Assembly (NCBI GenBank): GCA_010909165.1
Contig: VJWM01000103.1
Location: 868,001-932,000 of the forward strand
From: Anthoceros angustus
Lineage: Eukaryota; Streptophyta; Anthocerotopsida; Anthocerotales; Anthocerotaceae
Length of the DNA: 64,000 nucleotides
Reading direction: 5' to 3'
Positions 23,206 to 34,900 of the stretch are shown one piece after another (within the stretch, counting starts at the first letter, position 1; each line of letters begins with the position of its first letter). Made by a program: the position numbers and the translations under genes. A model generated the notes under the pieces. The model saw only the letters and a program-made list of their open reading frames with translations. It was not told the DNA's origin and ran no database searches.

Positions 23206-24903
23206 CGAATCACCTTGTGCTGTTTGTTGCAAGCTTTCTCCTAAGCCTTAGCAGGCTCATGTGGTAAAGTAGAGCAGCCTCCTCCAACGGGAAGAAGCTA
23301 CTGGGAGATGAAGGTAGTCTTGTACCAGCTTGAAAATCTTGCCATTGCATTGTATGACACCCATGAAGGAAAGCCCAACTTTCCAAGAAGCACGTCTCTG
23401 CAAGGTCGTGATGGCCCCGAGCTAAATACGGCTTCCCTGCAGCGCAAAACGCCGGTTTTTAATTTCAAGATCCTTACAAGAAAGACTGAACTTCTTGATT
23501 GTGAATGACAAACCTTTCTGAGTGAATGCCTTTGCCAGCAAGCGCCTCCCCGATTGTTCCCACTTGAAAGCTGTCCACTCTTGCATGGATGTTATCCGTG
23601 ATGGTGCTCTCTTACCACTTCCACAAGAGCAGTCGCAATGTGTTTCAGGCCTGGTGCTCCTGTATCGACCCCCAATGAAACTTGCTCCAATTTCTCACAC
23701 AGAAGTTCCTGCAAGTGTGACTCTGACTTCTGAGAGGATCGGCAACTAGCATTTCTTGTTGATCTCCTGGGCCTGCTGTCAACCTTGTTTATCGAGATCA
23801 TTGTTTGCAGATGCTCCCCTGGAAATCTTCCAGACTCTTGGCTGCTTGAAGCAATAACAGATTTGTCGATGACACAGCGGCAAAGTTTTTCATTGCTGGT
23901 GCCACTCCCAATGACTGAAAGCAGGTCCTGTTTTGCACGGGTGTAACTCATATAACAGCATCATCCAGGTTCTCAGGGCAAGGATCAGCGGGGAAAGGTG
24001 GCCTTGCCAGAAGTTCCTTGAGACAGGTTGAAACGAGCTGTTGCTCATCGCAACGTCGTACCAGGTCACCTACTCGGATCCGTAACAAGGCCCTTCCAGA
24101 CTAAATACAGGATTTGCAAGCCAAGGCCATGTCACTTTGATAATATATCCTGTTGGCTTCTGCGAAGCTTTCCACAGCCAACTTCCATAGATGTCGTTTT
24201 CGATGAAGTTCACCTGAAGACAGAAACCCCGTTAACAGAAATCCACAGGTTACATGAATGACGGCATTCATAAACTAAACGCATTATACATTCACCTATT
24301 GCTGATGCAAACGTAGCTTGTGCCAAGCGCAATGACAGAGCAGTTGCTATACGCAGTCCCTCACGAAGGTTCTTCTCTACATCATCGACAGCTCCTGCTT
24401 TCTCATCAATCAACCCGACCTGTAATGGTTCATAGCCACGATGATGTCATCGAGATATGTCTGTTGGAAGTTAGAGGTAATCAGTCAGGGAGCACAAACC
24501 TACTGGCTGAAATAAAGCGATTTACAAAATCGCAATGAGGGGAGGAGCGCTTACTTCAAAGCTGGGATCAATTTCAAACTCTCACACATCGTGTTATTCC
24601 AGATTGATGTAAATCTTTTTCAGCTTCATGCTCTTTGAATCGGTTGTCCTTTCTTGGCCCAAGGCATTGTCCCGGTGAAATAGGCCAACAGGGCATTAGA
24701 CACACATAACCAGTGCAGACGTTGTACTGTACTTCATCTGACCCCATCAAACTCTAAACCTTACCAGCAATGATACTGCCTCCGACAGATGAACTGCACA
24801 GTTGCTCAACTGTTGTGGTCCTTCTAACCGGGATCTTCGAGTTATTTCAAGCAGAAATCTTGATCTCTCATAAGAAAATTTACTTGCCGTATACATTTGC
24901 TCA
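23206..24903 (-). pseudogene. Truncated separase copy with internal deletions
   Basis: This is a close copy of 31799-35258 in the separase gene and has the same orientation. It matches that gene's exons around 32029-31807, 33261-32107, 33467-33344, 35023-34895 and part of 35329-35117. Two blocks are missing relative to the full gene. One is about 455 bp inside the long exon (counterpart 32242-32697, junction near 23648). The other is about 1.29 kb covering whole exons (counterpart 33471-34762, junction near 24420). A small deletion near 24580 also shifts the frame. Both ends fall inside the gene: the left end is at the splice-donor region of one exon and the right end lies within another. It has neither the N-terminus nor the catalytic domain, so it cannot make separase. 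Confidence 0.88.
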
Positions 24904-24904
24904 A

Positions 24905-25488
24905 ATCAGTATACGATGCACTGTAGAGAATGCGTGGCCGGGCGAAAGAAAGAGAGTGTGTGAGATTTACACTAAGATACTAGAGAGTGATGGCGTCCCG
25001 GCGCCGCGGCCGGCAGCTACAGGGTCTGCGCGGAGGCGCCGCGCCCGTCGGCAGGTTTATCCCGCCCTTGCGTCTGACGACAAGTTTATCCAGCAGTTTG
25101 TCCTGCCTGGAGAGCCAAAGAGGCAAAGCGTAGTGCTGTAGACAGAGACTCTGTAGATGCGGCCTTTGAGGGAAGGCTTGGCAAAAGCAGCCATGGCCTG
25201 GCAGCGGCGACCCGTAAGCCTCATCGCCAGGTCCAGTGCCTACATACCGCAACCTTGCGCCCCGCTCCTGCATTCCGAGTCTGGCCACGCTTCAGGTGTG
25301 AACGGGGATCTTGTCTTCGCCTCCGTGATCTGGATCCGCTGCACTGCCAGTGAGAGTCGGGCGCTGCCTCGCGAGTTGCGAGTCTGTGCGTGGTGTTATG
25401 GAATGCAGGGAATTTGACAGAGGCTTGTGTGCAGGCGGGGTTTGAGCTTGGGCCCGATCGAAGCTTGCCGGAGGCGCGCTCTGAAAAA
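24905..25488. promoter_or_regulatory. Upstream region of the CLC gene
   Basis: Composition changes sharply from AT-rich to GC-rich at about 24990. Short reading frames here have no family resemblance. It most likely holds the promoter and 5' untranslated region of the CLC gene. Confidence 0.45.
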
Positions 25489-28453
25489 ATGGCAGTTGAA
25501 GGAGAGGAGGTGGTGGTGGACGTGATCCCGACCAGCTCCGTAGGAGGCGATGGCGAGTTGCGCGAGCCGCTGTTAGGCGTGAGTGTGGCGAACTCCAAAG
25601 ATGTAGAGCCGCGGCCGGTAGCGGGGCCGCGGGGCGACTCGGTGGAGAGCCTGGACTACGAGGTCATCGAGAACAGCCTCTTCACGTCCGACTGGAGATC
25701 GTTGCCGGGAAGCGAGGTTTTGCAGTACTTGGTGGCCAAGTGGGGACTGGCTTTCATCCTTGGCCTGCTCACTGCTTTGGTAGGATATGGCCTGAATATG
25801 GCCATTGAAAACGTGTGCGGACTGAAGTTCCTGGTGACGCTGCATTTCATGAACTCGGACCGGTGGGTGTGGATCGTAGTCCGAGGTCTTGTGGAGTCCT
25901 GTGCCTTTTTATCCAAGAGAGAGCGCTGTGATACAATGGCTGACATGTTCTTGATTGAACTACTGTTGCGCCTGCAGAGAATTTCTGGCTTTCTTTATGT
26001 ATTTGGGATTCAATTTGGTGATGGTGTTCCTGGCTGCAACCATGGTGGTGTACTTCGCGCCCGCTGCAGCCGGCTCGGGAATTGCTGAGGTGAAGTCCTA
26101 CCTGAACGGCATCGATGCTCCTGACATTTTCTCCGGCCGGACTCTCATCGTCAAGGTGAGACGATAAGAGTAGTTAACCACTTCAATTATTGAGGAAGCC
26201 TCTGCCTTTGGTGTGAGATTGAATCTTGAAGAATCAAGATTTGAATACCTAGCAAATGTTGTTGCGGACGGTGCAGATTGTCGGCGCAGTGTTCTCCAAT
26301 TCCGCGGGCATGGCGCTGGGGAGGGAAGGCCCGCTGATGCACATCGGCTCCATTATCGCTTACATGCTTGGGCAAGGCGGATCTGAGAAATACGGCCTCA
26401 AGTGGAAGTGGCTTCGGTTCTTCAAGAATGACCGGGACCGGCGCGACCTTGTGACTTGCGGAATCGCTGCTGGAGTGACAGCAGCCTTCCGAGCCCCAAT
26501 CGGAGGCGTCATTTTTGCCTTGGAGGAAGCAACCTCCTGGTATGTACTAAATATGATGGCACTTGACGCTCCGACTTGTCCTCTTCCTCTCTCTCTCTTC
26601 AAATTCAGCATCTGAGACATGGCAGCACTCGATTGCCGCGCCGTGACAGTGACTTATCAAATGGCAATATTGCAGGTGGCGAAACCCGCTGCTGTGGCGA
26701 GCCTTCTTCTCCACCGCCACGGTGGCCGTCACTCTCCGCACCTGCATCCGCTGGTGCTCCAATGGCGCGTGCGGCCTCTTCGGCGATGGCGGCCTCATCC
26801 TGTTCGACATCAGCGAGCTGGACGACCGGTACGGGCTGCTGGAGCTGGTCCCGGTGGTCGCCTTGGGAGTGGCGGGGGGCTTGCTGGGAAGCCTCTTCAA
26901 CAAGCTCAACTTGGATCTGGTGGCATTCACCAAGAAGTTCTTCCACAAAATGTATGTTCTTCGCTGATCTTGATCGGCGATTCGTTGCCGAAATGTGCGA
27001 TCTTCACACTTCGGTCGGAAGGCGGAGAGGAAATTTGACGTGTTGGCTTGCATTTTGATCTTTGGTGCAGGAACCGGCCGAGCTTGCAGGTGGTCCAGGC
27101 GCTGCTAGTCGGGACGGTGACGGCGGTGTGCAGCTTCTGCCTGCCGTGGCTGGCGACCTGCAAGGCGTGCCCCGAGGGGGCTGCGGGGTGCCCGACCTAC
27201 GGGCGGGTGGGGAACTACAAGGCGTTCGCGTGCCCCCGGGGCGAGTACAACGATCTGGCGGGCCTCTTCTTCAACACCAACGATGATGCCATCCGCAACC
27301 TCTTCAGCATCCGGACGCGGGGGGAGTACAGCTACTCTTCGCTGGCGCTCTACGGCGTGAGCATGTACGTGCTGGGGGTGATCACGTACGGGGTGGCGGT
27401 GCCGTCGGGGCTGTACATCCCGGAGATCCTTTCGGGCGCCAGCTATGGCAGGATGGTGGGCAAGCTGGTGAACGAGCGGTGGTACGAGGGGGACTCGGTG
27501 CCCAGGCTGGATGAGGGGATGTACGCGGTGCTGGGCGCGGCGGCGTTTCTGGGGGGCTCCATGCGGATGACGGCGGCGCTGGTGGTCATCCTGCTGGAGC
27601 TCACCAACAACCTGCACGCGCTGCCGCTCATCATGCTGGTGCTGCTCATCTCCAAGACGGTCGGGGACTACTTCAACCAGGGCATCTTCGTGTCGCACGT
27701 CCTGCTCAAGGGGCTGCACTTCATGCCGGCCTCGCCGCACCCCTTCATGCGGCATCTCACGGCGCGCGACGCTATGGTGAAGGGTCCGCTGGTGACGCTA
27801 TCCCGGGTGGAGCGCGTCGGGGCGGTGTACGACGCGCTCTGGGAGACGCAGCACAACGCCTTCCCTGTGCTGGAGGCGCGCTCGGGCGGGTCTACCCTCT
27901 TCACCGGCCTGGTTCTCCGGCAGCAGCTCCTGCTCCTCCTGCGCCGCCAACGCTTCCTGCCCAGGTGCGACAGCTCGTCGGGGACGGCTCCGGACTCCTG
28001 GCTCTGCAGCGCGGTCTTGGACAAACCCGCCACGTCCAAGGGGCCCCGGATCGAAGACGTCCACCTGACTCCTGAGCAGCGTGACATGTTTGTGGACCTC
28101 TACCCCGTCTGCAACAGCTCGCCCTACACCGTCGTTGAAACCATGTCCCTTGCGAAGACCTACACACTCTTCCGCCAGCTGGGGCTCCGCCATCTCTGCA
28201 TCCTCCCCAAGTCCCCTGAGGTAATCTTCACACTTCCTCGCCATTTCCTTACTCTTTCATTTATCTCCTTGCAAGCTTGACTTAGCTCGCTGTCTTGTGG
28301 AATGCGCAGCCTGGGCAGATCCCCATCGTCGGAATTTTGACGAGGAAGGATTTCGCGCCCGACCGCCTTCTCAGCTCCTATCCGCATCTGCGAGACAAGT
28401 ATTCCCGGGGAGCCTTCTGCTTCCCTTTCCCATTCGGCAGCACTTCAGGTTAG
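25489..28453 (+). CDS. CLC: CLC-family chloride channel/antiporter with two CBS domains
   Basis: Six exons are predicted at 25489-25862, 25978-26155, 26277-26539, 26676-26951, 27071-28220 and 28310-28453. All phases agree and give 794 residues, normal for plant CLCs. These proteins move anions, many as anion/proton antiporters, across vacuole or other inner membranes. The selectivity motif is GSGIAEVKSYLNG with Ser at about residue 158. Plant nitrate-preferring CLCa has Pro here, so chloride preference is inferred. The gating glutamate is present in GREGPLMH (about Glu201). The proton-pathway glutamate region FALEEATSWWRNP is also present. YGVAVPSGLYIPEI, the third conserved block, lies in exon 5. 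Two CBS domains follow the membrane part (MRHLTARDAMVKGPLVTLSR, and SSPYTVVETMSLAKTYTLFR to IPIVGILTRKDF). The start at 25489 is chosen because MAVEGEE begins the acidic N-terminus. An in-frame upstream extension has no resemblance to CLCs. Confidence 0.93.
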
Positions 28454-28454
28454 T

Positions 28455-28935
28455 TAGTTAGTTCGTTACACTTATTCATTTGGCGACAAAGTCGGCCATA
28501 GATATCTCCCCTCCTCTGTGCCTTGCCATGTGTACCGTATGTATTATACATATGCCATAGACTCTTTATAGTTACCTACCTACCGCGGTAGTTCCTGTAG
28601 TTAAATAGTCAGTTAGCTAGTGAGCTTCCTTTAGCCTGCGATTCAACCATTCATCATGAGCCGTGTACCATTTATTACAAACTATTTATTCAAGTCCATG
28701 GAAAGAAAAAGAAATGAAGAATTTCTACGCTCAGTGGATGAACATCGATTGTGTTTCAGCATTTGGCTGGAGCCAGACTGGCACATCACGTCACCAGACG
28801 GACGCATCGTCTTGGAGCACGTAAAGCATAAGGTGCTACGGCACGTAAAGCCAATTCGTTGAGCAACTCTCGCTTGCGTTCTTCACAAGCACGTGCAATC
28901 CATATGTACAGAGGCTGCGCAGGAGCTTTACAGAT
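28455..28935. other. Convergent intergenic region
   Basis: This separates the 3' end of CLC (+) from the 3' end of separase (-). It has a GTTAGTTAGTTAGTTCG run just after the CLC stop and nothing else of note. Confidence 0.5.
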
Positions 28936-31900
28936 TCACTCCCTTGTGTAAATGGGTGTGGGCACGCCGTAGCTCACGGGAGCAGCTCCAATGAGGAAAG
29001 GCAATTTACATGAATTTCTGCCGTCGCTAACTTGCCCCATGTGAACCACGGACCTGGGTTGTGGTGCCTTGCTGTTGCGGCTGGATTCCCGGCCAGCATC
29101 TTCCGGGGATGGGAAAGCAGCGGGCCCGTCGTCGGAGGCTGCCAGCCAGGAGTGGAGGAGAACGCGGCTGAAGCGGTCGATATCGCCGTCCGTCACGTCC
29201 CACAGGTTGGCGATGGCGGTGGGGCAGCCAGCCATGAGATAGGATAGCGGTATCCCCACGGGCTCGTAGTCGCCGCGGTCGGCGAGGCGCCCGCTACCGC
29301 ATCCCATGAGGAGCGCAGCCGCGCATTTCCCCAGCCGCCTGATTCGTCGTTCGGGTACGTACTGCTCGCCTGGGCACATCAAGTGAAGTCAGCAGACATC
29401 AACACGGAGAGATTGAAACTGACAGAAATAACTAAGCCTAAGCATCTGATTGCTCACCGCTGCCGTGACCGAAATAGACGAACAAATCATGCTCGGTGAG
29501 GCCTTCCAAGCAGTCGTCGACACTCGGCACTTCACCGGCTTTTCCCTGCGCGTAATTTCAGTGCTGATGCCTGGTCAGCGCTCATGTCGGGAGTTGAACT
29601 GCAACCACTGTACCTTTTACAAACTCTTACCTTCCAGCCTTCTTGCTGAGAGAACCAATCCTCAAATGCTGCCTGAGTGCTTGCTAGGTCTCCACTTGGG
29701 TTGAGGAGGTAGTAAGCATCGGAAGCATTCACCCAATTGGTCGGCAACTCATTTAACACAGAGCTCCGATGTATGAGGAGTGCCCGTAAGCTGCCCACCG
29801 ATGGCATACGATACGTCTCGTAGTCCCTGAGGCATGGGAGGCTTTCCCAAGGCAGTTTCTGCAAAAGCAACGAGAAAGGCAAGTATGTAAGTCCGACACC
29901 AACGGCGACACGGGTGAAGTCGCTTGCTTGACCCATGTTTCCGTCCTCCTACCTGGAGGTTGCTGTCTAGCACAAGCTCCACAGCTTGTCTATCCAGAGG
30001 CTGAGAATCTGGAGAGTCCTTCCCGTGCGGCACAGATCGTTTGGACTGGGCAATATCTCGTTGCGTTTGCCGCCTTATCCTGGATCTTCCGCGGGTGCGA
30101 CCATCACTTTGATCTTCTGAAGCAGATCTATGACCTCTCACTGAAGTTCTGTATGCTGCCGCGAAACCCTCCGCAGCTTGACGGATCCATTGTTGACGGT
30201 GATTAGGAACTGAGCTGTCGGCCTCACCAGGTAAGGAGAAGCCGGACCTGTTCCACCCAATCAGCCAGGCTAGCCCTGCCTCCAGCTGGCCTCTGCTCAG
30301 ACAGCCCAAGCCTTGTAGGAGAAGATGAACGAGATTTTCATCGACTTCCATCATTTGCTTCTCCGGTGCGCCCTGCTTCGAAATCTCTTTCAGCTCCTTG
30401 GAAAGAGCCTTTGCCGACATCTTCAGAGCTTGAGTAACACCTGAGTCCGACGGTCTTCCCAACAAGAAGCATTTCCACGGTCCCAGCCACAGGTCCTCCA
30501 GGGTGCTGCACAGTGAGATAACAACGTACGTGAGGCTACATCCTGAAGTTTTGAGGATACGACACAAGTAGAGAGCCAGGCTGTTGCGAGGACCTCAGCA
30601 ACGAAGAAAGTCTGAAATCGAGTTCGGTCCTCCATTTCCACCACGCAGTCTTTTGCTCAGTGGTTGTCACCGGCCCGGTTTCAGCTGTAGACTGACGACT
30701 CTCTTCCATGATGGAAGTAAACTCTGGGATGGCTTTCTGCAGCACATCCAGCACATGCTTGCCGTCATTCTCAGACGAAGTACTCGATTGGACACCTGCA
30801 TCTCCCACATAGTATGGGGAAGCCACCCCTACGCACAAGACGTAACTTATCAGTCTTTCAGTTTGGACATCTATCATATCGAGCATAGCATAACTTGACC
30901 TTACTCACCTTTCGTAAGAGGGGCAGCAGGCAACAGTATCACCGAGGGCTCAGCTCCAATATGCGTCACAAAGAGCCAAGCACAGCTGGTTGGATGTTCC
31001 CGTTGAATAAGGGAAACATGGTCTGTATCCACAAAACCTATACAACAAACCGTTGATTGCTCCAGACCACTGTGGAATCCATCTGCCCAAGCCTCAACGG
31101 CGTTGAGCCCCTCTGGCACTATCCTATACATGCCAGCCGAGAGCAAAGGTTATGGTTTGCAGGGTACAGTTGTCCAGAGGAGAGCCTTTCCAAGGAAGTG
31201 ACAAAACGCCAACCTGAGAGCTTGCTGCATTTCCTCGAGGCTCTTCTTACTTGAAAGTGAAACGAGACCCTACTCACCAAATACACATTGAACATTCATA
31301 ATGGATCTGACAGAACCAAGCTGCATACCACAACTAGCTTGGAGGCAAGGTGCTTACCTTTTCAGTCTCGGAGGTCATCTTGGAATTCACAACTGTGAGG
31401 TGCTGCTGGCGTGCTGTGGATCCTAGAGAGGTCTGCTGGAAATACGCCGCTAGAGAATGCAAGTCCCCAGAACCCCTTCCTGAATGGTGACAAACGCCTC
31501 CTGCGGAGATAGGTACATGCAGAAGGGCCAGAAGTTGTGCAACCTGAAACAGAATTCTTGTTAGATGCAGAGGAGTAAGGAACCTGCGACCAAATGAGGG
31601 ACAACCACAGCAACTAGTTCTTAGTAGCGGCATACCTTACGCAGAAGGGGTGGAGTCTGCTGACAAAGTAGGAATGATCTATGTAACCACGTAAGTGGCT
31701 GCTGAAGTCCTGTCCCATCAATTCTGCAGAAGAAACCAAACTTAGACCAAAGCTACGATACCACAACTGTACCTAGCTCGTTATTAAACACCGTCCCACG
31801 AATCACCTTGTGCTGTTTGTTGCAAGCTCTCTCCTAAGCCTTAGCAGGCTCATGTGGTAAAGTAGAGCAGCCTCCTCCAACGGGAAGAAGCTACTGGGAG

Positions 31901-34900
31901 ATGAAGGTAGTCTTGTACCAGCTTGAAAATCTTGCCATTGCATTGTATGACACCCATGAAGAAAAGCCCAACTTTCCAAGAAGCACGTCTCTGCAAGGTC
32001 GTGATGGCCCCGAGCTAAATACGCCTTCCCTGCAGCGCAAAACGCAGGTTTTTAATTTCAAGATCCTTACAAGAAAGACTAAACTTCTTGATTATGAATG
32101 ACAAACCTTTCTGAGTGAATGCGTTTGCCAGCAAACGCCTCCCCGATTGTTCCCACTTGAAAGCTGTCCACTCTTGCATGGATGTTATCCGTGATGGTGC
32201 TCTCTTACCACTTCCGCAAGAGCAGTCGCAACGTGTTTCAGATGTACTTGCGGTTTCATGGCTAGTATTTCGCAGCCACTCTGCATCTGTTTCTTCAGTG
32301 TGTGCTGATGGCAAAGATTCGCTGCCCTTTGCAGGAGCGTGACAGCCAGCGTCTTTATCTGGTGGCAGCCCGAAACCAGGGCGCGGTTCAACAGAAGCAG
32401 CTTTCTGCCTGGAAGGTCGTCTCCTGCCCTCTGCAGTTCCTATACCTTCCAGTCCTGTGAGGCTCAGAGATGATACTGGTCCAGGTTCTGTTTCACACAA
32501 GACAGCCTTCCGGGATCTCGGTCTCCTTTGAGGATTCCTTAGGGTATCGCTCAGCGACGAGCTGGTGCCTTCATCAATGCGTCCACTATCAATCTCAGAG
32601 GCAGCACCAGAAGCTAGAAGCCTTAGCTTCAAGCGAGCACTTCGCTTCACTGGAAGTCCAGTCCGGGTAGTTGCCACCTCCTTCTGTCGAGTCACCACTG
32701 GTGCTCCTGTGTCGACCCCCAATGAAACTTGCACCAATTTCTCACACAGAAGGTCCTGCAAGTGTGACTCTGGCTCCTGAGAGGATCGGCAACTAGCATT
32801 TCTTGCTGATCTCCTGGGCCTGCTGTCAACCTTGTTTATCGAGATCATTGTTTGCAGATGCTCCCCTGGAAATCTTCCAGACTCTTGGCTGCTTGAAGCA
32901 ATAACAGATTTGTCGATGACACAGCGGCAAATTTTTTCATTGCTGGTGCCACTCCCAATGACTGAAAGCAGGTCCTCTTTTGCACGGGTGTAACTCCATA
33001 TAACAGCATCATCCAGGTTCTCAGGGCAAGGATCAGCGGGGAAAGGTGGCCTTGCCAGAAGTTCCTTGAGACAGGTTGAAACGAGCTGTTGCTCATCGCA
33101 ACGCCGTACCAGGTCACCTATTCGGATCCGTAACAAGGCCCTTCCAGACTGAATACAGGATTTGCAAGCCAAGGTCATGTCACTTTGATAATATATCCTG
33201 TTGGCTTCTGCGAAGCTTTCCACAGCCAACTTCCATAGATGTCGTTTTCGATGAAGTTCGCCTGAAGACAGAAACCCCGTTAACAGAAATCCACAGGTTA
33301 CATGAATGACGGCATTCATAAACTAAACGCGTTATACATTCACCTATTGCTGATGCAAACGTAGCTTGTGCCAAGGGCAATGACAGAGCAGTCGCTATAC
33401 GCAGTCCCTCACGAAGGTTCTTCTCTGCATCATCGACAGCTCCTGCTTTCTCATGAATCAACCCGACCTGCAAAGATGACCGTTAGCAATCATCGGCACA
33501 TCCCATACTACACATCCTACACTATACATCTTATATTTTTTCAACATGACACCGAATTACCTGGAAGAGACTCTCTAGGTACTTTCCCAATACATGCCAT
33601 TGGCTACGAACTACGTCCGAGTCCCCCATGACATGCATGGCAGGCCATGCATTAGCTGCTACATGTCCGATAGCTGCCAGGTTGCTGCTGCTACTGCTAA
33701 TACCTGCTGTCGAGCTTGGCTCAGCCACTGGAACTGGCCCTGTGCTGCTGGCCATAAACGTCCGACTAAAGCACCTGTATCTCAGCTGAAGAGCTTCCTT
33801 TGCATACGCTTGTGCCTGCAACACAACGATAGAACATCAAACACAGTACGACTAGTGTATCTGATTGACTTACAGCTTAAAGAAGAGAGAGATTTCTAGA
33901 CAACGCATGTCACCCATTCACGAAAGCCTATTTCTAGGGCCCAGACCTTACCTGTACGAGGTTCCCCTCTCCAAGGGCCTGCTGAGCGAGACTGTGATGG
34001 ACTTGAGAAAGTCCCAGATTTGAGTGACAAGATTTTCGAGTCTGCTGTATAAGATCCAAGATAAGCACACATCCTCCGCTCAGTCACACTTTCAACGCAG
34101 CTCAGGACATTGTACACACAAATTTACTGATCCAACGTAGCCTCTCTCTCACCTTCAATTCTATGAATGCATCCGGTACCACTGTTTTGGCGGAATCTGG
34201 AGAAACATCTATAGCAACTAGTCTCATAAGGGCGCCCAGTTCAGATGTTGAGGCATTGTCTGCATTTCTTTGCCAGGTTTCAATAGAATCTACTGCCAGC
34301 CCAAAATTCTTGGACAAGGAAGCAGACAATCTGCCTGAATGAGGTACAAGACAGAGAGCATGACCAACTTGTCTCTCTACCAACAATGACGTGAATATTT
34401 CTTCCTTTGAGAAGCTTTCACCTGCAACTATATCAAATATCAGGTCATGCAAGTCATCTTGTAACACCGAATACCCCTGCGAAAACAAAACCCATCATCA
34501 CCACATTGTCTTGGCATGTATGCAAATTCTTATTATCCATTTCCTACCATGACCACCTTCACGAATTAGTTCCTCGGTACGCAAACTACAACGTTATAGG
34601 TTGCCAAGGTCCTGATGGTGACTCACCTTTAGTGAGGCGAAGTCAGCAACATTACACAGTAAACATACGGCTTCCTTTCCAAAGGATAAGGACCAAGCAT
34701 TGTCGTCCTTCTCAGGAACCAGCTTGTTTGTGCTTGCATTGCTGAACTTGAGAGCTTCCCGCCAATGATTGATAGCCACGATGATGTCATCGAGATATAT
34801 CTGTTGGAAGTTAGAGGTAATCAGTCAGGAAGCACAATCCTGCTGGCTGAAATAAAGCAATTTACAAAATGGCAATGAGGGGAGGAGCGCTTACTTCAGA

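Noticed and set aside
24770-25141. 123-codon open frame at the right end of the separase copy
   Set aside because: Its first half is antisense to a separase exon fragment and its second half is GC-rich promoter DNA of the CLC gene.
27105-27755. Long minus-strand open frame of over 200 codons opposite CLC
   Set aside because: It is antisense to the conserved fifth CLC exon and is His/Arg/Gln-rich, as expected from GC-rich codons read backwards. No family resemblance.
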